DNA of 64,000 nucleotides, from assembly GCA_029237695.1 (NCBI GenBank), contig CM055265.1, positions 108,178,773 to 108,242,772 of the forward strand. The letters run 5' to 3'. Source of the stretch: Conchocele bisecta. Lineage: Eukaryota > Mollusca > Bivalvia > Lucinida > Thyasiridae. The notes under the pieces are model-generated. The model saw nothing but the letters and a program-made list of their open reading frames with translations. It searched no databases and was not told the DNA's origin. Of this stretch, positions 46,701 through 58,300 are shown in pieces; position 1 is the first letter of the stretch, and every line of letters begins with the position of its first letter. The translations under genes and the position numbers were made by a program.

Positions 46701-49700
46701 AAGTTTCCCTTGTGTCTAGCTGATCTACTTTACTAACTTCTTTTCTTGTTGACTTTACCATCTCATCAGATATTGTGGAAACCTGTTTTATCTTTTTTGT
46801 CTCATTACCTGTTTTAGAAGACTGCTTTGTCTGTGTTGTCTGATTAATGTTAACAGCACTGTACTTTTTGTCATCTTTATTTTTACTGTCACTAGTCGTA
46901 GTTTTCTTTACTTCAGGGCGTTTTTCAGCCTTATTTGCCTTATCAGTTGCTTTTGCATTTGAGCAAATCACTTCTTTTAAAAATAAAACTTCTGTACAGT
47001 TTTTACCCACATCTGTAACAGTGGTTTTATTTGTCTGTAACACAGCTTCAGCATTTAGTTTGTTTTTAGTACTAAAGTACACATTTTTATCCGTGCTACT
47101 GCTATTCAATTTCTTCCTTGGACTTCTTCGTTTTTTACCGTCTTTGTCATCTAAATGTTCACGCTGTACGGTTTCAGAGAAAACAGATTTTGTTAAATGT
47201 TTGCCCTTGAAGGATTTACTTGAACTGCCACTTTGTGTGTCTATATCATGATGAGGTATTGATGATTCCTTTCTAGGACTAGACAGGCTAGTTATTTCAG
47301 TTATTGCTCTGTTGTTTTCTATCATACTTGTCTTTACACTAACTGCCAATGGTTTGTTGCATTCACTATTGTCCGCTGCACATTTTGAATACTTGATATT
47401 TGATACTCTATTTCTTTCACCACATTTGTCATTAGTCTCTTCCAACTCTGATGTAGTTTCAGACATTTCAACATCCTGTGTCTGTACAATACATGTCTCA
47501 CTGTTTTTACCATTGTCAATATGTCTATTGATATTGTCATTAGTTTTCCTATGACTTCTCTGTTCCGATGCATCAGTAGCAACTTTGTTTTTGTCGCTAT
47601 CCATTGCCTTTGAATTAATTATGACATCTGCGAATGCCATAGAGTTTTCATTATACTTTCCTTTAAAACATCTTTCATTCTCACACAATTTCTTACTGCC
47701 TTTTGATCCAGTATGGTATGAATTGTAGGTGGTTTTCAAATTCTCGTCTGCCACTGGAAGTTGATGTTCAGGTGTCACATCCTCCGAGATTTCAGCATTA
47801 ATTTTATCGGCACGTACCTCAGTCACATTCTTATCAGATTTATTTTTCTCAGTTTCAGATTCATTACTGTCAATAGGATCCACACCATTTTCCAAGAATG
47901 ATAATTTAGCATCATTATCAATATATGTGTTTTCTTCTGTTTTGCCTTCATCAGTATCAAGTATAACTGAAGTAAGGGATGCTGAAGCTTCCATTGTCTC
48001 AACTGGATTTTGAAAGTTTAATATTTTGGCAACATTTTCAATATTAGCGTTCTCATATTTTAAATCAGGAACACAATCAGACTGAATTACACTTGTAGCA
48101 TTTAGTTCCTTCACATCAGATTTGATTGATGATGTAGCCTTCATTGTTGCTGTATTAGTGTGAATAGCTGGCTTTTTAACAGGGTCACTATTGGCAATAT
48201 TTCCCGTTTTATTACTATTTTTTCTAGCTTCAGATTGGAACGGAAAGCCATGTTTAGATGGACGTTTATAACTTTGTTCATTAATATGTGAAGTAACTGG
48301 TGGCACTTTTGGATTTGGTATAACCAAAAGTTTCGCAGGACTGAGAATAATAGCATTGCCTTTTGGACTATAATTATTAATTCTAGCTTTTGATGGACTT
48401 GAAACATCTACCACATTGGTGAGGGAGGCAGCTGGTGACACTGCTGCACTGTACAGAATGAATACTTTGGCAGGACTATGCATTTCCGTATTTATAACTT
48501 TCTCAAAATTTACAGTGGATTCAGTAAAATTTTGACTCACAGAAGTCATATTATCTGGTGAATTCTTAAGTAGTTTAACCTCACTTGACGGATTTATTTT
48601 TATTGGACTTGTTCTCTTATTTGGTGTTGACTTTTTATTTGAATTATTGATAGAATCCATACATTCCGTTTCATATCCATCAGTTTCAAAAATGTCTGTA
48701 TCAGAGACAGTTGGTGCGGTCAAAAACATGGGCTCTTCATCTTCAACAATATACTGGCTATGTCCAGAAATGTTTCTCAGATGCTCTGCACTTCCATTAT
48801 TCAACATGTCAGAGGTTGAAGATGCAGTCATAGGTGTTAGGTCTTCATTTTCAGCTGTGCATTTCACATTTTCTTTAGCTTCGACAGTGGAGACATTTGT
48901 CATAACTTCACCCATATCAGTTGGCTTCCTTTCTACAATATCTTTATGGACACTCTCATTTGTGGCTGTGTCATGGTTAGAACTGGAATTGGAACATTTT
49001 TTGACAATTGCTGTGATGTTTTTACTCTTGCTACCTAACTTTTCAGGATTCCTTCTGCTCATACTGTTTTTGGTTGGTTCAGTTTCAATGGCTGTGGATA
49101 TCACACCAAGTAGACGTTGAAGAATGTTAGATCTGTTTGTTTGAACTGATCCTATACCAGAATCATCTGAGACAGATTCAGTTTTGTTACTGGTAGGGCT
49201 ACTGTGTGCCATATTATATTCAGGCTCTAATGCTTTATCCATGTTGTTCATGGTTGCACTATTTGTTTCTAATTTAACAGTGTCTGCCCCCTTCGATTCA
49301 CTGACTTGCTCATTGTTCTGATGTAGATTACTGGATATTGTCTCGTCCACAAATGCATTGTCACTCTCCATTGTCATCACTTGACTATCAGTATCAGTAA
49401 ATTTGGCATCATCTACTCTTGGCTGAATTTTCATCACGCTCAATGTATTGTTTTCACTTATTATTCTAATATCCATGTCATGAGTTTCTTTCACAATGAC
49501 TTTGTCAAAAGGTTTAGTGTTTGTATGTGCATTATCAATATGTTTCATGCATAAGGTGTTATCTTTCAGTTCAATTTCCACAGCTTCTGCCATACTGTCC
49601 TGAGTAGCTGTTTTTTCTGTCTGAATAGAAGCACGTTTGTCAGCACTCGCATCGGTTACTTCACCAGCATCATTAATATTTGCAATATTTACATCCACCT

Positions 49701-52384
49701 GAGCTACATTTACCATAGGATGTTTAACATTCTCTTCCATTGATGCATCAGAACTTGAATCAACATCCAAACTGGATTCGGAATCATCTGTACAGGATGA
49801 GAAATACAAGTCTGAATTACTGGTGGTGTTGTCGGAGTTATGATCATCTGTAGAATAACTGTTACCATCTGAACTATCACAGATACTATCATCATCATCA
49901 TCATCATCACTAAAATAGCATGAACTATCCGTCAACATGGATGTATTTAAAGAAGATGTTTGTTCAGACAAAATATTGGAACCGAAACTGCCTCTAGATT
50001 CAAGAGATGTCTGCAAACTTTTCTTTGAGGTATCTGAGCACTTTTTTGGTTTTCTTTCCTCTGTAGAGGACTTCCGCACGTCTTCCGCACAATTGTCATC
50101 TTCTGATGAATCATCACCATAAGATACCGATGAAATAGTTTCTGATGTCACACCACGATGCACAGTGCAATTAGTTGTAGATTCATCTGTAGATAGTGGA
50201 CTAGTTGCTTCCTTACATGACGAAATTGTACTTGACGAATTTGTAATGGGCTCCAAATCTGATATAGATAGATTTACTGCAACCAATATATCTGAGTGTG
50301 AAGATTTCACATCCAAAAGTGATGATGTTGCATCAATGCTGGAAGGTGTTGGACTTAATATTTCTGTATTTGCATGTGAGGAAGATATTTGAGCTGAAAT
50401 GCTACCTATCAATTGATCTGTAGATGACTTTGTAGAAGAAATAGGACTGGATTGTCCCGACAGACTAGAGTTTGGGTCAGTCCAGTCTGTTACAAGACTG
50501 GTGTCGGAAGAATTTGTACAAGATGAAAATTTTGCAACAAAATCTGGACTCGCGACAGGCACAGAATTTGGACTCAAAGCAGAATTATTTCCTGTCGGTA
50601 GTACATGTATTTCCTCAACATCCTGCCTATATTGGATTTTCTCTAGTGCAATGTTTTGTCTTTTAGAATTGTGTGTATCTTTCTCAGTTGCACTGACAGT
50701 TTCACTACAACATTTCTGGTTGAAATCAGAAGTATGGATCGAGATGGTGTCATCGCTTCGACAACTCTTCCATTTTCTAGCATCCGCTAATTTTATGCCG
50801 ATATCATCATTGATCACTGCATCTTCAATGTCTGTTTGGCTATGCATCATGAGCAAATTTTCATTATCCGAACTATTCTTTTCTTTACTGATGCTATTAT
50901 TTGTATCTTCCACATGGTTAACAATTTCTTTATTAATGTTAATCAATTTAGGAAAGTCTTCTTTAAACAATTCTGGTTTCAGTTCATCTGACGTGCTTTG
51001 TTTCTTTGATTTATTAATAACCATATTTTCACTTGTGATTTTTTCCACTGCTTTATTGTCCTTACCTAAATGGTTGGCAGTAGAAACTGTAGCTTTTGAT
51101 TGGTGTGAAACTGTTGTCTTAATTATACTGTCACTGGCATGACACTTGCTTGACTTAAGTGATTCACAAAACCCACTACTTGCTTGTTCTACCTCCTCAG
51201 CACACACATCAAAGAGATTATCTGAATCATTGTATTGCACAATGGGTCTAGACTTGTTTGCAGATGAATGTGAAGTTGAGATCGGATTAATATGCTTGTC
51301 CTCAAAAACTGAATCTACCACATTTCGTTTTAACTTTCTGCATTCAGATACAGGTTCACTTTCATGGCTTGAACTGAATGCATGTGTACCTAGAATATTT
51401 TTATCCGACTGCGATTTTAGCCTTTTCTGACGAAGTTTCTCCCTGAGATCCATAGGTTTCTCGTCTGCGCCTTCTACAGTATTGTTTCTATTGCTTGTTG
51501 GTTTTTTTTCTGAATCATTGATGTCAAATACTATGGGTTTTCTGTCAGAAGTGTGTCCTCTTGTATTGTTTTGTGATGATGATTGATTATCATCAACATA
51601 TTTTTCTCTGATATGTTTATCACTGGCAGATTTCTTCTTTGGTACAACTTTCACTGTTCTAAACGATGGTGATAGATCGTCATGCTCATGCTCAGGCGCT
51701 TTGCTATATTTGTAGGTCTTCTCAGCGGTATGCCTCTTATCGGATGAATCCTCAATTATTCTATGTCTATATTTACCATTATATTTATCACTTTGCCTAT
51801 CCACATTGTCTGGAATTTTACAAGAATGGTTTGATTTTGCTGGATTTCCCTGATTTAAATTAGGTATCACTTTCGATTTGTACCTAGAATTGTCTGTATG
51901 ACAACTAGCCTTATCACTAACTGCACAGTTCTCACGAGACTCTTTATTTGCATATTTGAATTTTTCAATAAATCTCTCAGCATTCCTATTAGAGTCATGA
52001 ACATTAGAAGTCACATTAGTGCTCTTTCTTCTACTGTCCTCGGATGTTGTTTCGACCGCTGGACTGGAGAACAGCATTGGTTTGAAGTCTGAATCAATAG
52101 AATAACTGTTCTCAGCAGTAGTGTTGCATTCCATTGTATCTGTGTCTTTTTCTGAGGTGCTACTGCTTATACGTGAGGAAGAACCAGCTACTCTTTGTCG
52201 TAAATCGGTCTCGGCTTCTCTCGATGAAAATGATGAATTTCTATCAGTGTCATCTTGTGTGGAAGACTCCCTGTTGTTGTAGTTCCGCTGTCTGCGAGGC
52301 AGCTGCCTACCTCTCCCACCTCTCACGGATGACTGTGGAGAATCCTGCATATTCCTGGGCAACCTTGTGTCAGATAGCTTATTC
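43753..52384 (-). CDS. CASP8AP2: FLASH terminal giant exon with SR-rich C-terminus
   Basis: The acceptor is tgtttatttacag at 52385. One uninterrupted frame of 2876 codons ends in TAG at 43755-43753. The open frame runs a few codons into the intron, but those are not protein. Most of it is low-complexity Ser/Asn/Lys/Asp/Thr-rich sequence without a fold I recognise. Landmarks: an Asp run followed by many Ser/Asp (49720-49930); the acidic DGELTDSDEE motif (45373-45420); and Arg-Ser/Lys-Ser-Pro repeats (43760-45250) typical of nuclear-speckle proteins. The vertebrate gene also has one very large exon here. No AATAAA was seen in the first few hundred bases after the stop. Confidence 0.9.
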
Positions 52385-55300
52385 CTGTAAATAAACATAA
52401 AGAATATAACTTAAAAGGTGGCAACAAATATTTTAAATTGCATATTTTCATTGTTTATTTCTTCACAAAAATATGTTTCTGGCAGTCCAGTAGAATCATT
52501 TACAGTGGAGTCAATTCCCATGTACTGTCAAAACACGTTTTGTCAGGAAATACCAAATTAATTCATGGGCATGGAACTATTAACTATTTGCATGCTGAAA
52601 AACTTGTGCGCTATAATAGTATAAATAATAGCCAACGACAATTCATTATATGTTCTTCTTTTCTTTCTGTAAATATCATGAATATGTCTTGCAATTTCAT
52701 GTCCGGATGAAGCAATTCTAATGAAATTCCAAGATATATTTACAGAAAGAATTAAGACAAGAATTCCGCCACGGAAGCGGTGTCGCACCTGCCGAGGCTT
52801 TGACCGCAACATCATAATGGGCATGTGGTAAAGTAAACATCACAACAACCATCAGAGAAGTTGATGCTTAAAACACGAAATAGGTCAAGGGTGAAGAAAC
52901 TTTTTGACATAAAAAAAATGACTATAAGTGTTTCCACAACCATGTGAAGGTAAAAAAGGTCAACGTCATGTTAATGGCGGCACGAGTGTGTTCCAAATGC
53001 TTAGATGTATCAAGTGTCCAAATACTGAAGCAATCCATCAAGTAATATTAATGTTATACGATGATGAAGAAACTTGTACAAACATTTTGACGCAAAAAAT
53101 GGCTAAGAGTTTCCGCAAAAATGTGAAGGTACAAAAGGGCAAGCTCATGTTAATGGCAGCATGAGTGTGTTCCAAATGCTTACATGTAACAAGGGTCCAA
53201 ATATTGAAGCAATCCGTCAAGTAATATTAAAGTCATACCATGATGACGAAACTTGTACAGACTTTTTGACATTTCGAACGACGACGACACGGACAACGAC
53301 GGAAAAAGCGGCGACTATAGTCACGACTTCTGCTAAAGCAGGCGTGACAAAAACAACTCCTAATGAGTTGGCTTTTATTTTCACCGATAGCATGCAAAGA
53401 GTTAAAGAAAGAAGTTTGAATGCTGTGAAAAGTTAGTGAAATATCTTCTACCGCTTCAGAATTTATTTCCACATCACTGTTAAATGATGGCTCCTACCTT
53501 AGGAGCCATCATTTAACAGTGATGTGGAAATAAATTCTGAAGTGGTAGAAGATATTTCACTAACTTTTCATGTCATGTACAGATTTGTTGACTGATTGCA
53601 TGCAGGTTTATTTATAGGCATTTGCAGAAAATATATCCAAATCTCTTTCCAGGTTGATTACAGATATTGATAAACATAATAAATATTAGAAAGACATCTG
53701 ACAAATAATAGGATACATTACGGCAAGGGGTCAAGCAAACGGAAATTACAAGAAGTGTGACCCATTTTAACTGTTTTTCAATGTATTAAGTATGTGATCT
53801 TGGTATTAGCAGGGATAGGGGGTGGAAGGTCATTGATATGCTTGAACACACAGTTTAAAACTAAGCACTTGTCCAACCTGGGATGCTTCGAAAGAGTGAC
53901 CATTGAAAACTAAATGCCTTCTACTCAGTTTACACTACACTCAGAGCTCCAGATAAGGTGCGTATTGGCGTATTTTACGCAATTATTGTAGCTGAATACG
54001 AATTGCTTATCAAAAGTGGGAGTACAAAATACGCACAGCAATGTGAAAATACGCATTGATTTTCAAATTGAGTAGTGAAAATACTGTCATAAAGTTGAAA
54101 ATTCACTTTATAGTTGAGCTGTAAAAAAAATCTCAAATAAGTGAATGTTTAAATTTGTTATATATATTTTATATATTTTTTGTAAAAGTAAAATATGCAA
54201 TGATTTTGAAATCAGGGGGTATAGTACGCTTTAGACACAAAGCTTATCTGGAGCTCTGCAGGGATTCCGCTGGGGGGGGAAAAAAATGCCACTTCAAAAA
54301 ATTGGCGACAAAAAATTACAATTTTCGAAAAGAATTTTTTTTTTTTCTTCCGAAAATTGTATTTTTTTTCGCCAATTGTTTATTTTTATCGCCAATTGCG
54401 AAAGTGGCGATCGCCAGCGGAATCCCTGGCTCTGTACACTTGCTCGTTTTATTTTCAACTCTCAAGTGGATGAGTGGTAACTTTGCACACTGTGAACAAA
54501 ATAGAGGAAACAGTATGTGATATATATATCAAGACATTCTAAGAATGGAAACAGAAATTTACAAATTTACCGTAATGTTATTTTTTTTATAAATATATCT
54601 CTATTTTTATATTGCACCATTGTACATTTGTGACTATCATGGAAATTCTGTGTTTATACGTATTGTCTGATTGATTGGGTGACCCAGTTTCGCTATAGTA
54701 CTATTTTGGCAGTGTTGTTCGTTATTTCGCCGTCCTCATTTTTTATAGCGTCTCCCCTATTTTCGCATTATTTACGTTTCATTTGTTTCTGCATGTTTGC
54801 TTTCATCCTAACTTTGTGGATAACAATAATAACTACAGATGATGATGCAGGTATTATTCTTCCACTTCATACAGGTGAGCTAAAATCACATATTGAATAT
54901 CTAACTTTTACACTGCTGAATTAACTCTTTGCATGCTAGCGGCGAAAATATCCGCCAAACGAATTAGGAGTATATGTTTTATTTCTCTCTGTAAATATGT
55001 CTTGAAATTTCATTAGAATTGTGTCCTCTGCATACAATTCTAATGAAATTCCAAGACATATTCATGACATTTATAAGGAGAAATAACAGAAAATATATTG
55101 AATTGTCATCTGCTATTTTTTAACTATTTATAGCCCACAAATTTCCCAGCATGCAAAGAGTTAAAGTGTGTGTCGTCGACTGCTTATTTTCTGTGTTCCA
55201 TTTTTCTCACCATAAACATGATTTAACAGAACTTTAGAATCATTTCCAGTGGAAATGATTCTAAAGTTCTGTCAAACCTCGTTTTTATTGAGAAAGTTAT

Positions 55301-58300
55301 GTCAAACCTTGTTTTTATTGAGAAAGGAGATAAATATAAAACAACAATTGACAAGTTTCCTTTTCCGCATTCTAAAGGTTAAGAGCCTTTAAAGTGTGAA
55401 AGGTTACCTCAGTCGAGTGATTTCACCCTCCTTTCGCAACAGCTCAGCCCTGGCTGTCTTGATGAGGCTAGACATGTTGTTCTCGAGTAGCTGAACCGTC
55501 ACCTGTGTGTTCGACAACGCCGATTTCTCCTCTTCCAGCTTCTTGATTGTGTTCACGGCATCCGCAAACTTGGTACACAGCTGTCAACGAGACATGAGAT
55601 ATAGATTGTGTTTTAAAAATTGTGTTGTTTTTTTTTACAATTGTTTTTTTTTTACATTAGATTACAATTAGCGAATGCGAATGCGCAGGCTGATCTGGGC
55701 CCACACTGATCGTCAACTCAATAATTCCAGCACAAAAATATTTACACAATTCCCTAACATTTGATTGGCCCGTAGCAAGTCTCTGTCCAAAATTTATATC
55801 CCAGTAAACTCCCATGCCAAACTACTTTCCATAACTGTGAGGCGCAGTTAAAATAATTCTTAAGAAAACGGAAAATAAACACATTTTCTTGATGAATTTA
55901 TTTCAAATGCTGGAATTATAAGGAATGAATGGTCTTTATGTTGAATTTATCGGGGATATAAACTTGGAAAAGTCACGGGAATACTGGACGAAGGCCTCGT
56001 CCAGTATTCCCGCGACTTTTCCAAGTTTATACCCCGATAAATTCCACAAAAAGGCCATTCATTCCTATAATAACCCCATTCTTTGTCACAAGCCAACTGT
56101 GCATGTAAATGGCCATGGAGGCAGAGTCCCAGTTAAGGTGTGTAATTTGACCAACTTGGGGTGAAATTTTGTTATTTCTTCATCAAAAATGGCAAGATGG
56201 GAGTGCTCTAGAATCGTCTCATTGAGACAATTCTAAAGCACTCCCAATTTGCCATTTTCGATGGAGAAACAAGAAATTTACCTCCAAATTACGCACCTAA
56301 ACTGGAGCTCTGCATGGAGAATTTAGTAAGAAATAAAGCTATATTCTGTCCTACATGTACATTCTTTTCATGGCTACATTATTCAAATGTCACAGGGCGA
56401 GAAAAATGTGCATGGGCCCCCCCCCCCCCCCCCCCCCACCCCCCCCCCCCCCCCGAGACTCGAATCCGGCATCTCTGGTTTACCTACCATTGCTCTAACC
56501 ATCTGAGCTAACCGTGCAGGCACACCTTCTGTCCATCGTCAGTTACATATCAACCGTGACATACTCTTCCACCAAATTGATATTCCATTGAAGTCATCCC
56601 CGAATTCCTGATTTTATGTAACAGAGATCTACATTGTGGTTGATGTCAGAGTATATATCATATACGGTCGCCCAAAGTCACAGGGAAAGAAAACTGTAAA
56701 CCAGCCAGGGCCTCAAACTCAGGATCTCCGGTTTACTGTACCATTGCTCTAACCGATTGTGGTAACCGGGCACGAATACACACCGTCTGCTCAGAGGGTT
56801 TGTTTGTTTGTTGGGGCTTAACGGCCTATCCGGGGTGTAAAAATTTGGAAAAATCCACTCGCCCTGCAGGACTAGTAGAAGCAAAAAGCTACTCGCCGTT
56901 TTACCACTCGCCCTGCACAATCCATGTAACTAGACACGCAAAACATTATTTTCCCACCTGCTGTATTCTATTGTATCCTCTTTAACTGTGTGCATGTAAT
57001 TAAACAGCATGAATGTCAATATTTTAGACGAATAGCAAAGTAATCTGTTTAAATTCACTTAAAATACAATTTATGAACTTGGATGTGCATAAATTCTGTA
57101 TATTTAGTTAATACCAAACTGAAATATCGGGTTACGGTAACATCGATTGGAAAAGGTACAAAATTGTCCGAGATATTTATACTTTTTCATGTTTTCTGAC
57201 AATCGAGTTAGCCATATTTGGTTGATATAAATAGTTAGTAATGTAATAAACAGTATTTGTTTTCGGCATCAAAGGATTTCATCAGAATATATAAATTTTG
57301 TATGTAAATTCTTTCACACTTTTCGGTGAAACAGAAAGCTGCAATCATGGGCCTTCCGCATTCGCTCATCCCCTATGAAGGCCACGACTCGGTTCGTCAG
57401 GTGGCGCCTCGAGTCGGTATACCCACAATCGTATCTAACGATTGGATGCTATTTTTATTTCGGAAATGGAATCCCACATAGCGTCATAATCTGACAAAGT
57501 TTGTAGAAAACTTACCACCGGGCGACCCAGCTTATAATTTTTGCTAGCCCCGACCCAGAAACGACTCGCACAGGTTGTCCGTTAAAACGAGTGTTTGCTT
57601 GTCTGGTGGAGAGTATTTAGAGGGAGTTAACTCTACCCAGAACGAGCGAGATGGTAACTTGGCAAATGTGCTATTGATCGACTGACCTGCACGTGGCTTC
57701 GAAAAAACAAAGTGAGTGCCGACAATACACACTTCATGATCAATCGCCGATAGATCTATTGCCGACGTTTTTGATGACAGTAACCTGTCAATCATGCATC
57801 AGCTTAACACTAAGGGCTGCCGTTACTTACCAGCAATTGGCTGTTAAATAACTTCGCCACGTGAATAACACGTGTTTTAAACTGACAATTATACTAGCCA
57901 GAAGCCATGATGGCCCTAATTCGCTCACCTGACTCCATCTTTGACCCCAATTTGACCCTACGGGCCAAGCCCATTTTTGACCCCGGGGTCACCATTTTTA
58001 CAACTTTAAAAGAGCATTGTACATCGATCATTCTTACCAAGTTTCATCGAAATCCTGCTGGCGGTTCATGAGAAAAATATCTTTTAAGAATTTGTGCTAT
58101 TTTTAGATGGCGGCCAAGTTGGATTTCAGGCCAACTTAATATCAACAACTTTGGAAAGGCTTCACCTAAGGAACATACAGGTAGAGTTTGCTGACAATTG
58201 GCCAATCGGTTCATGACACGACGATGTTTAAAATCTCTCATAAAAGGATGACGTTTTGTCTACCATCTTGGATGACATAATCATCCAATTCCGACAAATA

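Noticed and set aside
47312..49120. Plus-strand frames of 80-213 codons opposite the FLASH exon
   Set aside because: Antisense shadows of the low-complexity FLASH reading frame, with no independent signature.
43753..52398. Taking the first Met of the giant open frame (52398) as the FLASH start
   Set aside because: That Met lies in the intron, before a clear tttatttacag acceptor. The upstream exons at 55408-55580 and 60665-60910 complete the conserved N-terminus in phase.
56457..56525. Possible tRNA gene on the minus strand
   Set aside because: Boxes A and B are present, but the arms do not close into a full cloverleaf and SINE body sequence follows, as in the second copy at 56655.
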